From assembly GCF_001654845.1 (NCBI RefSeq), contig NZ_LXES01000048.1, forward strand, positions 94,298-158,297: 64,000 nt of DNA, written 5' to 3'. The notes below the pieces were generated by a model. The model ran no database searches and was not told the DNA's origin. It was given only the letters and a program-made list of their open reading frames with translations. The DNA is from Enterobacter soli ATCC BAA-2102. Its GTDB lineage: Bacteria; Pseudomonadota; Gammaproteobacteria; Enterobacterales; Enterobacteriaceae. This document shows, piece by piece, positions 40,809 through 50,779 of this stretch. A program made the translations under genes and the position numbers. The first letter of the stretch is position 1. Each line of letters begins with the position of its first letter.

Positions 40809-42279
40809 ATCAATAAACAAAGAAATATCACTACGTAATGCAGGGTTACTTTCCTTCGCCCTGATACTGTTTGCATATTTCCCGCTATTAAATGACCGTA
40901 TCTATTTCGTAGATGATATAACGCGTTCTATTAAAGGATACTTCGGCTGGACCGAGTTAGGACGGCCGCTTACTGAATGGCTGGCAATGTTGATGACCAT
41001 CAACTCCGGGATACTCGCAGATATCACGCCATTGCCCCAGCTTTTGAGTATCTTTGTCCTCAGTTGCACCGTCCTGATTCTGATCAGGAATGCATTTAGT
41101 AGGGTGTCTATTGCTACTGTTTTAATATCTACAACAGCCGTTATTAACCCGCTTGTATTGGGGAATATGCTTTATCGATTCGATTCTTTGTCGATGGTGT
41201 TCTCTATCATGTTCTCAGTGTTGGCGTGGGAAAAATTTAACAACGGTAAAATAGCTCTGACACTAACTTTACTTGTCGGCTGTCTTTGTTTTTATCAGCC
41301 AGCGATCGCCATTTTCCCCTTACTGGTTGTATACACTTACCTAAAAAAAATCACGCACAAAGAGGGAATGTCAGGTTATATCCTTAAATCGCTTTTTGTT
41401 GCGATCATTTCTTGCCTCGTCTATTTCATCTGTGTCGTGAAGCTCACAATTAAAAGCACGGAAAGCAGAGGTGCAATAAATTCATTAGGCAATAGCCTCA
41501 TTCAGCACACACTCACAGGTATAAAAAACTCTACTGAGATTGCATTTAATTCTTACGGTAAAATTGGCAGCATTATTTTACTTTGCGTCTCTTTTATTTT
41601 TATATTCTGCTACCTCAAAACACTGACCACGAGTGTATGGAATAAACACATTCCACAAAAAAACTTAAGGATTTTGCTCCTTCTGTTATCTCCTCTTGCG
41701 ATTCTAATTTGCACTATCGGAGTAAACTTAGTCCTAAGCAATGGATACTATCCTTTGCGGGTTCTCTTCCCTATAGCTTTTATTATTTTCCTGATGCTCT
41801 CATTACCTTCAGATGAAAACATCATACTCCATAACATCGCTTCCGCGCTGGCAGCATGCCTGTTGTTTGTCGCAATTTCAACAAGCTATGCAACGGCATC
41901 CTCATTATATCAGCAGCAGAGATATGATTCTTATATTTTATTTTCGTTGAGCCAATACTTAGTATCCTCATCTGAAAATAAAAATGTATACATCTTTGGT
42001 GCTACAGAGCACTCTCTGTCTTCTAAAACAGCGATGAAAGCATTTCCCGTCATCAATTATGTCAAAAATAACTACTATGACATGACACTGAGCCAGGCAC
42101 TGACGAATAATGGAGTAAAAAACGTACAGTTCTCATCTAAAGCAAGATCTACCTCAACAGATCTCGCGAAAAAGGCATGTAGCGGAGAAGCAAATAAAGT
42201 TTATTCAACGCCACAATATTCTATTTATTCAGTTGGCGATGACTTATTAATATATTTAGGCAACAGCAACTGTAAGTAA
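40801..42279 (+). CDS. GtrII-type O-antigen glucosyltransferase
   Basis: A 492-residue inner-membrane protein with about ten helices. Seen: an N-terminal periplasmic acidic site (FVDDITRSIKGYFGWTELGRPL), the pattern of the GtrII/Glucos_trans_II family. Together with GtrA and GtrB it should add glucose to O-antigen in the periplasm. The C-terminal periplasmic tail (SSSENKNVYIFGATEHSLS onwards) is typical. Base composition is AT-rich compared with the flagellar genes, indicating transfer. The acceptor sugar cannot be predicted. Confidence 0.88.
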   Translation: MFKSINKEISLRNAGLLSFALILFAYFPLLNDRIYFVDDITRSIKGYFGWTELGRPLTEWLAMLMTINSGILADITPLPQLLSIFVLSCTVLILIRNAFSRVSIATVLISTTAVINPLVLGNMLYRFDSLSMVFSIMFSVLAWEKFNNGKIALTLTLLVGCLCFYQPAIAIFPLLVVYTYLKKITHKEGMSGYILKSLFVAIISCLVYFICVVKLTIKSTESRGAINSLGNSLIQHTLTGIKNSTEIAFNSYGKIGSIILLCVSFIFIFCYLKTLTTSVWNKHIPQKNLRILLLLLSPLAILICTIGVNLVLSNGYYPLRVLFPIAFIIFLMLSLPSDENIILHNIASALAACLLFVAISTSYATASSLYQQQRYDSYILFSLSQYLVSSSENKNVYIFGATEHSLSSKTAMKAFPVINYVKNNYYDMTLSQALTNNGVKNVQFSSKARSTSTDLAKKACSGEANKVYSTPQYSIYSVGDDLLIYLGNSNCK

Positions 42280-42293
42280 TGCATCTCGAAACG

Positions 42294-42325
42294 ATGATGG
42301 AGATAACAATCTCCATCATTTAGCA
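42294..42325 (+). terminator. Terminator-like hairpin after the gtr operon
   Basis: ATGATGGAGA / TCTCCATCAT 10-bp stem with a 6-base loop, 15 bases after the GtrII stop; only a weak T-run follows. Confidence 0.55.
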
Positions 42326-42462
42326 ATTGATATGTTGCAGTACACTTTTTGGTACATTCAGCTTAAGCAGTAGCATTTTTGTTTTACTCTGATTAACAGT
42401 TTCGTGAAGCATCTGCAAAGTACCATGTTTGTTATTATCTTCGGCTATTTAGGAAGTGACAG

Positions 42463-44073
42463 ATGACACAGTTAGGATTTATAAGAATGATTTCGCCAAA
42501 TAGATTGATAGCCTTTGTTATTATTTGTATTTGTATCTATATGTCCTGGCTTCCAGTGTTTAGTTCCGGTGGAGCCTGGATGACTTTCGATCTCATAGCG
42601 CATACCGACCGTGCCATATCTACAGCCAATGAAATAAGAAATGGGCAATTCCTCGCATTCTTTGATTTCTCTTATCCTTTCTTTCCCGGTTACTCATGGA
42701 ATTTATTCTATCCGCCTTTGGAAAACTTCATTTACAGCGGATTGTATTTTATATCAAATGACTTGAATATCTCGCTAAAGCTATTGACGCTTTTTATAAT
42801 AACCATTTCATTTATACATTCTTATATTGCTTTTACTTATCTGAACGTAAATAAAGAAAAAGCAATATTGCTCGCCGTTCTCTTCTCATGTTCAATATAT
42901 CAAATTGACAATATATTTGTTCGGGGTGCCTTACCAGAATCCGTAGCCATTAGCTTTATTCCACTGTTTATTGCAAGTTTGGCCAAAGAAGATAATGGCA
43001 AGAAAACAGTATTGATGATGTCTTACGCAGTAGCCGGAATATTGTTATCAAACATTCCATTGTTCTTATGCAGCGGAATCGTCGGCTTTATCTATTTCTT
43101 ACTAGTACCTAAAAAAATTCTGCTGCTAGTAAAGTCCTTTACCTTTGCAATTCTATTAAGCGCGTTCTTTTTCCTGCCTTTGGCATACTCTATTCACAAC
43201 CAAGTTTTCCCGATCATGGCAACAAATTGGTTCCAAAATATGAGTGAAAAAAGCATTGGTTTCTACGATTTAATTTCAGGAGAGAAAATTAGCAGCGGCA
43301 AATTATCAAATATGGCACTCGGGGTTGGCTGGCCGTTATTTATAATGTTTCTGTATTCACTCAAAGAGACAGTGAACAAGAAAATAATTTATGTCATTGC
43401 TACATTGGCCGTGTTAATAACCTGCGCTGCCAATTATTCATTCCTGCCAGAGATCCTGTACTCCATTAACAAAATACAGTATACATGGCGATTAATTCCG
43501 TTCTTAATTTTCCTCGTGCTTATTATTATATCTCATAATAGAAAAGTTAAGTCTATTCATTTAGTGGCATCCGTTTTGACAATTAGCCTTATGACTACAT
43601 GGATGTCGGTGAAAAGTGTTAATAATTTCGACATCACTGAGTCAAATTTCCGAGGTTCAAAGAATACAGTATTTACAGACTATACTTTAGAAAATACGAA
43701 AAAGTTAACAGAGTATAAAAAGGAATTAGTATGTATATCATTAACTGATATGAAATACCAGAACATCCCATATTCTACTTCTCGCGGGAAGTATGGCCTA
43801 CCCTATTTCTCAATTCATACCGACAAAGAAATGAGGTGCAGACTGCCTGTAATGGCCTACACTGCATTATCCATTGAAGGAAATAGAGATGTAGTTGATG
43901 GATATTTAACATACAAAACAAAAGTTGGCGACAATCTTATTCAAACTGAATACACGAAGCATTTTCTTTACTCTTTAATTTTGGGCATTTTATTGAGTGT
44001 ACTTTCAATCATTTTCTTTCTTTTCCTGGTTTTTTATAAAGGAAAAAATAGCAAAAACAACCAAGAGACATAA
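42463..44073 (+). CDS. PTPS-related/YfhO-like polytopic membrane protein
   Basis: A 536-residue protein with about 11-12 membrane helices. An N-terminal region with GAWMTFDLIAHTDRA, GQFLAFFDFSYPFFPGYSWN and FYPPLENFIYSG resembles the PTPS-related membrane domain (PF10131), related to GT-C glycosyltransferases (Asp near the first periplasmic loop). AT-rich. GGAAGTGACAG precedes the ATG. It lies behind the gtr operon but with its own 183-base upstream region. A lipid-linked sugar transfer role is inferred. Confidence 0.65.
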   Translation: MTQLGFIRMISPNRLIAFVIICICIYMSWLPVFSSGGAWMTFDLIAHTDRAISTANEIRNGQFLAFFDFSYPFFPGYSWNLFYPPLENFIYSGLYFISNDLNISLKLLTLFIITISFIHSYIAFTYLNVNKEKAILLAVLFSCSIYQIDNIFVRGALPESVAISFIPLFIASLAKEDNGKKTVLMMSYAVAGILLSNIPLFLCSGIVGFIYFLLVPKKILLLVKSFTFAILLSAFFFLPLAYSIHNQVFPIMATNWFQNMSEKSIGFYDLISGEKISSGKLSNMALGVGWPLFIMFLYSLKETVNKKIIYVIATLAVLITCAANYSFLPEILYSINKIQYTWRLIPFLIFLVLIIISHNRKVKSIHLVASVLTISLMTTWMSVKSVNNFDITESNFRGSKNTVFTDYTLENTKKLTEYKKELVCISLTDMKYQNIPYSTSRGKYGLPYFSIHTDKEMRCRLPVMAYTALSIEGNRDVVDGYLTYKTKVGDNLIQTEYTKHFLYSLILGILLSVLSIIFFLFLVFYKGKNSKNNQET

Positions 44074-44489
44074 AGTGAATTTTTAATTATTTATAACAAT
44101 TTTGAAATTCAGTCGCCGGCGGTTTAAATTGCTGCCGGCAAACCATCATTATGTAGAGATAGAGGATATATCTGACGCAATGAAACGTGTTAACTTCAAA
44201 TTAAATTTGTAACGCATAGTAAATAATCACACATTCTGTTTAATTCTATTCTTCTTCGAATTCCTTGATTAATTCCCTACCTTTTTGTGACTGCATAAAA
44301 CCTGAGCCAAAAGCCTGACTAACATGTTTTGTCTTGTTTTTTTTGGTTTTAAATCTGTAAAGAGACATAAAGCACAAAAACATTAAATTTGTACATGTCA
44401 ATTGTCGATCGTCCTAAAATTGAATGGTAAACTGGAGCTCTTACTCGTTTCTAAGCACCTTGTAGCACTTACAGAAGCAATGGTTACAT
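44074..44489. other. AT-rich intergenic region
   Basis: 416 bases without a gene. A GC-rich inverted repeat GCCGGC (44115-44120 / 44134-44139) with 13-base loop follows the membrane protein but lacks a T-run. The rest is AT-rich leader DNA for the acyltransferase. Confidence 0.55.
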
Positions 44490-45593
44490 ATGAATAATAA
44501 AATACTTTCCATACATCATTTACGCGGAATTGCAGCTCTAATAGTAGTTTTTTTCCACTTTAGGGGATATTTAAATGGTGTCTACGCTCAAAAAGACCTT
44601 GGTTCAATGCTGTTCAACTCAGGTTCTTTTGGTGTAGATCTCTTCTTTATGATCAGCGGTTTTATAATCGCACTGTCAACCCGGAATCTTACGTCAAAAG
44701 CAATTTTTGCTGTCCGGCGTTTTTTTAGAATCTATCCAGCATTTATAGTCACATTTGTCTTAGGTGCATTAACCGTATACAGATTTGATCCCTCTGAAAA
44801 TATTTTAAGAGGAATGTTTTTTATTCACAGGGATTATTCTGTTGGTTCCCCTGGTTTTGGTTATAACGTTCTGGGCCCAGCATGGACATTAACATACGAG
44901 ATTTATTTTTATTCTATTTTTGTTCTTGCAATGTGTTTTACCCATCGATTTAGAACTTTTTTAACTTCAATTCTGCTTCTCAGTCCAATAATAACTTTAC
45001 AGTTATATTATAACGGCGAGTTATCTTTGGCAGGTACTGCATCTGCGAATATTCCGCTGGATAACCCGACCTTTAGCTTATTACGTTTCATGTCCTCACC
45101 GATCCTTGTCGAATTTATAGTGGGCATGATTTTTTATGAATTGTATAGTAGAGTTCAATTTATCATTAAGAGAGAAGTTGCTGTTTTTACATTCTTCGTA
45201 TGCTGCGGTTTCTTCATAACATATTACTCAAGCGGTAATTTAACAGGCTTTGGCCTTGATAAATCAGGTCTGATTTCAGCTGTGCTATTCTTTGGTTTTT
45301 TAACCTATGATAAATTCATCGGTTTTAAAGAGAACAAAACGTTAAACTTCCTTGGAGATATTTCATTCTCCATATATATTTCACATTATGTATTCATTAA
45401 CATGTTAAATTACTACAAGCCTGATTTTTATATACACACAGTAGGCTGGGGTAGATTTTTTATGATGACTACAATAACTATAACGGCAGGGACAATATTA
45501 CACTTCTATGTTGAAAAACCATTCATAGCAATTGGTAAGAAAATAGAAAGTTCAATTTCCTCGAGGGCATGTAATAAATTAGAAACAGCATAA
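44490..45593 (+). CDS. Acyltransferase 3 family membrane protein
   Basis: A 367-residue inner-membrane acyltransferase of the OafA/NodX/ExoZ type (no SGNH domain). Seen: HHLRGIAALIVVFFHFRG with the catalytic-region His and Arg, FGVDLFFMISGFII, RRFFRIYPAF, GPAWTLTYEIYFY, and a C-terminal ISYSIYISHY-like motif (DISFSIYISHYVFI). It probably O-acetylates a surface sugar. AT-rich, no strong ribosome site, and flanked by decayed DNA. Confidence 0.85.
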   Translation: MNNKILSIHHLRGIAALIVVFFHFRGYLNGVYAQKDLGSMLFNSGSFGVDLFFMISGFIIALSTRNLTSKAIFAVRRFFRIYPAFIVTFVLGALTVYRFDPSENILRGMFFIHRDYSVGSPGFGYNVLGPAWTLTYEIYFYSIFVLAMCFTHRFRTFLTSILLLSPIITLQLYYNGELSLAGTASANIPLDNPTFSLLRFMSSPILVEFIVGMIFYELYSRVQFIIKREVAVFTFFVCCGFFITYYSSGNLTGFGLDKSGLISAVLFFGFLTYDKFIGFKENKTLNFLGDISFSIYISHYVFINMLNYYKPDFYIHTVGWGRFFMMTTITITAGTILHFYVEKPFIAIGKKIESSISSRACNKLETA

Positions 45594-45634
45594 CAAACAA
45601 CCATAAAATTATTAAACTCATACCTCTTTTCAGA

Positions 45635-45660
45635 AAACCCAGCCAAGCGCTGGGTTTCTT
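45635..45660 (+). terminator. Terminator after the acyltransferase
   Basis: AAACCCAGC / GCTGGGTTT 9-bp stem, 5-base loop, followed by TTTCTT, 42 bases after the stop. Confidence 0.8.
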
Positions 45661-46102
45661 ATAACCCGATGACGGAATATTGTCAGCCTCTGCACACTCA
45701 ACCAGTATACCCGAAAAGATTAAAAATGAAATTTATGCGCGATAAGAACCGTCAGAAAATCAATTAACTTATATACGTTAGTTACCATGGATACCCCAAA
45801 GAAAATCGACGACTGTTCTGCATCTGCAATTCGAATCACGCCTTTCCTGATCAGCAGTAACCTGCTTCCTATCGCAGTTCACACCTGCAGGCTGACTAAA
45901 GTGTCAGTTCTTTTAATAGGGCATGGGGAAAGAGTCATTTATGAACTTACGGCTGTATTTGCATTGCTTACTATATAGTAGTCTAAGTATCATATGGTTG
46001 AAGCATATTCTCAGTTACCGGCCATGCAAGTAGTCAGTTATAAAGTTTTATTGAAGGTGACAAGAAGTTGATCAAGGCTGAATTATGCAGCCTTGATTAT
46101 CT
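45661..46102. other. Gap after the acyltransferase terminator
   Basis: About 440 bases without a convincing gene. A 63-codon open frame at 45787 has no ribosome site and no recognisable product, so I do not call it. Confidence 0.5.
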
Positions 46103-47076
46103 CTATTTTACCAAAATGCCATTAATCTTGTTGTAAGCATAAGGTGTGCATTTTTTCATGGCCATAAGAATAATTAGAGACACGGCGAACGTAGCTACAA
46201 GCCTAAGAGAGGAATATTTATTTAATCTATATAGATCAAGAAATAGGCTGATGAAGTAAAGACTAAATAGGTGAATAATGTATATTCCAAGTGAGTAGTT
46301 AACACCCCATCCTGAAATTATATTGCTCTTCATGCTGGAGTTTTTACATATACATATCAAAGCAAAAGCCGTGGGTATGCAAGCTAGCGGGAATTGTCTC
46401 TCCGAGTGTGTAGCACCAAATTTGGTAAGAAGAATATAATACTCAAAACCCATTAGGAATATGCATAAAAAGAACACAAGCCAGGCAGGTTTATAGGCAA
46501 GTATGAATTTTAACTTCCCTGTACCGACACACCAGCTATGTAATCAAGAGCAAAACCAAGCAAATACCTAAATGTAAAGAAGAACCAAAGTTCATAACCA
46601 AAAGATATAACAACATCCCCCATCCAGCACATAATAACAATAGTTATGGATATGGTTAGCGACACTTTATGAGATAAATTTTTTCTGGCATACCAAAATA
46701 GAATAATTCCTGAGATCAGTGATCCAATGAACCAAAGGTGTCCGAACGCCCCATTATGCAATGTATTTAAAGAAATAAATTTATCAATTAATATCATAAT
46801 GCTATCTCTTGACTGCATATATAATATTGGAATATAGATAATAGACCCATAGAATAATACTGCTATTAGCTTTGTAACTCTTCTAAGGATAGATTCAGCA
46901 TCTATTCTTGTGATTGTAAAACCAGACGCCAGAAAGAAAAAAGGTACAGCCTAGCGAGCCATTACCCTCAACGTTTCACCCCATGGGGCAACCAGTTCAG
47001 GAAATCTACCAACATGAACAAAAATAATAAAAAAACAAGCCAGAAGCTTTGCCGCATCCAATGCGTTGTTACGCAT
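46103..47076 (-). pseudogene. Broken acyltransferase 3 gene
   Basis: The minus strand reads MRNNALDAAKLLACFFIIF from 47076, an acyltransferase-3 start, until a TAG at 46951-46953. The same frame then continues with AVPFFFLASGF, through LWFIGSLISGIILFWYA, to a premature stop at 46510. A frameshift near 46510-46530 is needed to reach KFILAYKPAWLVFFLC and the C-terminal YSLGIYIIHLFSLYF. At least one nonsense and one frameshift mutation therefore inactivate it. It is unrelated in detail to the intact acyltransferase at 44490. Confidence 0.85.
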
Positions 47077-48151
47077 AATTCTACACCATGAGAGGATTCC
47101 TAATTTTGCGGCGCATAGTAAAAATCTTTTTGCTTCAAATCAATTAGCTATCACTAATTTGTGAAGATCATCAACAACGCTGACATATTTTGTCAGTGTA
47201 GAGCGCAGCTCATATATTTGGCAGTTAACCATAATCCAGCAAATTACAGTGCAAAGTTAGTATCGGCACATTTCTTATACTCGCGACAAGCCCTGTCTAC
47301 GCTGTTTTTGTAATTCATGCCGTTACGCTAATTGTATAGATGCCAGCATTGAATAATTAACATTCGATATATTTAAAGCCTAAACTATTAAATCAGGATT
47401 ATATTTTACCCAAACCCATATGATGCCACTTTTAGCACTACATATAGAAAATGAGGTTCACAATCATTTGCTTCAGTGGTTAGAAATGCTGCGTCCGTTA
47501 AAGCAATAGCATCTTCTGCAGCACTATGATTAATACGTGACCTTATAATTTTGTGGGATTTATATCGCTTCAGAAGTACAGGTGAGCACATGAAAGTTGA
47601 TGAGAAATGGTTCGTATCCTGGGACGCCTAATAAAGGAAGCAATCAATTAACACTGTCGAAATGTGGGTCTGAAATATATACGGTACCTTAGGGGCGTCA
47701 GCTGAAAGCGGGCATGATTCGAAGCATAGCCCCCAGAACACGGATTCCCGCTGCATCATCATTATGAGGTCTCTCAATAAAGTTTGACAAAGATGTTCAG
47801 CATTGAACGGACAGAGACCTAAAAGACACACCTGGTTACGCAGTCCTTGGTGATGTAAAACTCATTACACGTGTTGCTCACTAGCAGTCAGTGCCCCCAG
47901 ACCTCATAGTGAAGCAAATGGGCAGCACCGACGCGCAAAGAGTTTATCTTCCGTACTTTTCTTGAAATGCATTAATTGTACAGTATCAGATCACCTAAAC
48001 CTGCATCCCCATCATATGAGGATGCATTTTTCATAATAGACAAAGATCGTCCAAGAGCGCACCAAATAACAGATGGTTAGAGTCGTCGAAAACACCAGTC
48101 GTCTAAGTTCACCTTAGAGCGAGTGATGTTTTATGCCCCACCCATGCCCCA
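47077..48151. other. Decayed region with no intact gene
   Basis: About 1.1 kb without a supported gene. A minus-strand frame near 47406-47591 (with ANDCEPHFLYVVLK) faintly resembles an IS66-type transposase C-terminus (similar to AKANGLEPYAYL), so this may be an old mobile-element scar. A hairpin TGCATCC / GGATGCA followed by TTTT at 48002-48030 could be a terminator. The prophage end should be near here. Confidence 0.4.
48002..48031 (+). terminator. Terminator-like hairpin near the prophage boundary
   Basis: 7-bp perfect stem TGCATCC (48002-48008) / GGATGCA (48020-48026) and TTTTTC after it; no gene seen immediately upstream, so it may end a small RNA or be a remnant. Confidence 0.5.
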
Positions 48152-48469
48152 TCAAACAATTTCCCTGTCATCACTTGCCCGATTCAGTGTGTGCGTCAGT
48201 ACACCATGCAACGTCACATCATCCAGGGCATCTCCCTCTATAGGCTCACCATCTTCCGTAATAAGTGCCTGGCCATGCAGTTTTACAAACTGATTTCTGC
48301 CATCCATGGTAACCAGCAGCGTGTCGCCAGGGCTCGCTTTTATGGCTACGTTAATAACGGCCCATCCGCATGAAGTTTCAATCACCCGGCAGTTTCCGTC
48401 GATACAACACAGAGAATCGATGGTCAGTCGCTGTTCAACATAGTCAGTAGCCGGCGAAACAAAGCCCAT
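48152..48469 (-). CDS. UmuD-like protein lacking the catalytic serine segment
   Basis: A 105-residue protein. GFVSPATDYVEQRLTID is nearly identical to the UmuD segment around its cleavage-proximal region (GFPSPAADYVEQRIDL). The C-terminal half, with IKASPGDTLLVTMDGRNQFVKLHG and VTLHGVLTHTL, follows the UmuD/LexA S24 beta fold and keeps the Lys in QFVKLH. The stretch that should carry GDSM with the nucleophile Ser is replaced by CRVIETSCGWAVIN. It is thus a probable protease-dead UmuD relative. It starts one base into the stop of the SOS-controlled gene upstream. Confidence 0.75.
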   Translation of the reverse strand: MGFVSPATDYVEQRLTIDSLCCIDGNCRVIETSCGWAVINVAIKASPGDTLLVTMDGRNQFVKLHGQALITEDGEPIEGDALDDVTLHGVLTHTLNRASDDREIV

Positions 48470-48711
48470 CAGAATACCCTCCCCATGTTGCGCAGGATCC
48501 AGTAGCGGTTTTCGCTGTCGTCGGTCGTCTTGTCAGCGAAGTCCGGTTGATAACGTTCTATCCACTGGTTTGCATCAGCCATGCTGAAGTGCCAGTTCTT
48601 CTCTCTCAGCTTATCGATGAAGGCGTTCGTGCTGAGATAGCGATAGCCCTTTGGGTTTAGCTGAATAGCCTCAACGAATGCAGCCCGTATCTCATACTGC
48701 CTTGGCATCAT
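48469..48711 (-). CDS. SOS-regulated small phage protein
   Basis: An 80-residue protein (MMPRQYEIRAAFVEAI... family, start chosen by the GTGAGG ribosome site; the next codon is also ATG) with a helical, tryptophan-containing sequence (NWHFSMADANQWIERY). It resembles small proteins found ahead of umuD-like genes in enteric prophages; function unknown. A consensus LexA box lies 16 bases upstream and it overlaps the UmuD-like gene, so both are damage-inducible. Confidence 0.75.
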   Translation of the reverse strand: MMPRQYEIRAAFVEAIQLNPKGYRYLSTNAFIDKLREKNWHFSMADANQWIERYQPDFADKTTDDSENRYWILRNMGRVF

Positions 48712-48726
48712 GTACCTCACAATAAA

Positions 48727-48746
48727 TACTGTATATGCATACAGCA
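48727..48746 (-). promoter_or_regulatory. LexA (SOS) box
   Basis: TACTGTATATGCATACAGCA fits CTGT-N8-ACAG perfectly and is rich in AT between the half sites. It sits just upstream of the start of the small protein gene, so LexA should repress the two-gene operon. Confidence 0.9.
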
Positions 48747-48912
48747 TTACTTATACGCAGCGATGATCAATATCTTGATAGGTAAAATTTGGTGATCTAT
48801 ATCCATATGATTGATGTTACTAGATAAGTATTGATGACGAACTTTATCAAAACGTCTATCATCATTATCTTATTTTTTGCCAAGTTTGGCTTTTCGGAAT
48901 GATGATTACAAA

Positions 48913-50742
48913 ATGAGCTACAAAAAATTCAGGCTCGATATCAATGGGCTGCGGGCTTTTGCTGTCCTGAGTGTCGTGCTATATCACTTTGGTGTTCCCT
49001 ACGTTTCTGGAGGATTCACAGGAGTTGATGTATTTTTCGTAATATCCGGCTTCCTGATGACGGGTATCGTACTTGAGAAAGTTGACCATAAGGGGATCTT
49101 CGATTTCTACGTTGCTCGTTTTTTACGCATAGTACCTGCGTTGGTCGCAACCATATTAGCGTTGTTGATATATGGCTATTTCTCGTTAAGCACCAGTGAA
49201 TTCGAGTTGCTTGCCAGAAATGCAACCGCATCATTGCTGTTCTATTCGAATAACTATTACGCTGCTCATTCAAGTTACTTCGACCCTTCTTCAGACCTCA
49301 ATTTCTTGTTGCATACGTGGTCATTGTCTGTTGAATGGCAGTTTTATTTGATCTATCCGCTGATTGTTTTAGCCATCAAGAAATGCCGACTTCCAGTATC
49401 ACTCACCATACTGACACTATTTTGTTTATCTCTTTTGTATGTTGCCTTTGGGTTGTCAGGGACTAAAGAGGATCTTTTCTACCTGCTACCAACCAGAGCC
49501 TGGGAAATGTTGGCGGGAGCTTTGGTATATATCATCAGCAGCTGTGGTGCACTTACGACCTTCAAGCACCTGTCTAAGCTCAATATTCTCGGCCTGCTGC
49601 TTATTCTGTTTTCACTCTTTACTGCCGAAGGATCGCAGGCGTGGCCGGGCCTGGCAACGTTGATTCCGGTAGCAGGTGCAGTGCTGGTTATCCTTGCGAA
49701 TAATCAAAACGCGTATCTCATTAAAAACAAAGCTGCCCAGTTTATCGGGACTATTTCCTACTCCTGGTATCTCTGGCATTGGCCCGTTATTGTGGTAATG
49801 CGCTACTACAGAGTGGATATGAATGTCATTAGCATCGGCTCAGGTATTGCCTTGTCATTCATTCTGGCCGTCATTTCTTATTACATTATCGAGACGCCAT
49901 TCCGAAAACGAAGCTGGCTACGTACTGATTTTGTCAGTGCCAGCGTCATCACCATTTGTGCTTTTGTAGTTGTACAGACCCATGGGGCAACGTTCAGGTT
50001 CAAAGGTGATATGAACGATGTCATCACCTATCGGTTCAATAATAAAGAGTGGCGACCTGACACTTGCTTTCTGAATCCTCGACAGGATTATTCAGAGTTT
50101 TCAAAGTGCGAGGACAAAATGACCTCAGATTCAATTGTTATCTGGGGGGATTCCCACGCTGCGCAACTTATGCCTGGGTTTAGATCAGTATTTAAAAATG
50201 AGAATTTAACGCAACGAACATCAAGTCTGTGCGCTCCGTTGTATGGTGCAGAAAATATCCAACGACCTTTCTGTAAAGACATCAATAAAAATATAACAGC
50301 CGAATTATTGCGCGTTAAACCTAAACTGGTGGTTTTGGCGGCTTTCTGGTCTCAATATCCGTTTAAAGAGTACCTTACTGATACGTTGGATATGTTAAAT
50401 GTTGCTGGTATCCGCACAGTTGTGATTGGTCCTTTCCCTTACTGGCGTGATCACGTGCCTAAACTCATTGAGGAAAATGGCTTAAATCCGCAAGGAACAC
50501 TTCCTGTTTCTCTCTTTTATTCATCCATGAATGTTCTGGATAATGACAAGCTTATTGAAAAAATAGTGAGTTCCTCAGCAAATCCATCCTATATATCTGC
50601 TATCGGCATCCTGTGCAGCAAGGCTACATGTAAAGCGACAGTGGGAAAAAATCCAGTCATCCCTATGCAATGGGACAATGCACACCTGACGAGCTCTGGC
50701 TCGAAATGGTTTATAAATAAGATGAAAGATGATCTAAATTAA
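48913..50742 (+). CDS. OafA-like O-antigen acetyltransferase (acyltransferase 3 plus SGNH)
   Basis: A 609-residue protein: an N-terminal acyltransferase-3 membrane domain (FRLDINGLRAFAVLSVVLYHFG, GVDVFFVISGFLMT, RFLRIVPALVAT; about ten helices to residue 350) and a C-terminal periplasmic SGNH domain with GDSHAAQ near 410 and DNAHL near 587. This layout is that of OafA, which acetylates O-antigen. ATG at 48913 matches the family start; a TTG 36 bases upstream is possible. It lies between the SOS operon and the tailspike, on the opposite strand: a lysogenic-conversion cargo gene. Confidence 0.9.
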   Translation: MSYKKFRLDINGLRAFAVLSVVLYHFGVPYVSGGFTGVDVFFVISGFLMTGIVLEKVDHKGIFDFYVARFLRIVPALVATILALLIYGYFSLSTSEFELLARNATASLLFYSNNYYAAHSSYFDPSSDLNFLLHTWSLSVEWQFYLIYPLIVLAIKKCRLPVSLTILTLFCLSLLYVAFGLSGTKEDLFYLLPTRAWEMLAGALVYIISSCGALTTFKHLSKLNILGLLLILFSLFTAEGSQAWPGLATLIPVAGAVLVILANNQNAYLIKNKAAQFIGTISYSWYLWHWPVIVVMRYYRVDMNVISIGSGIALSFILAVISYYIIETPFRKRSWLRTDFVSASVITICAFVVVQTHGATFRFKGDMNDVITYRFNNKEWRPDTCFLNPRQDYSEFSKCEDKMTSDSIVIWGDSHAAQLMPGFRSVFKNENLTQRTSSLCAPLYGAENIQRPFCKDINKNITAELLRVKPKLVVLAAFWSQYPFKEYLTDTLDMLNVAGIRTVVIGPFPYWRDHVPKLIEENGLNPQGTLPVSLFYSSMNVLDNDKLIEKIVSSSANPSYISAIGILCSKATCKATVGKNPVIPMQWDNAHLTSSGSKWFINKMKDDLN

Positions 50743-50751
50743 AGAGTGACG

Positions 50752-50779
50752 AGGCCATCATTTGATGGCCTTTTTTTTA
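50752..50779. terminator. Bidirectional terminator between oafA-like gene and tailspike
   Basis: AGGCCATC / GATGGCCT stem with 4-base loop and an eight-T tail on the plus strand. The convergent tailspike gene ends at 50777. Confidence 0.85.

Noticed and set aside
45787..45978. 63-codon plus-strand open frame
   Set aside because: No ribosome site, no domain, and a position in decayed DNA between a terminator and a pseudogene.
47628..47831. 67-codon minus-strand open frame
   Set aside because: No recognisable protein similarity or ribosome site; probably chance.
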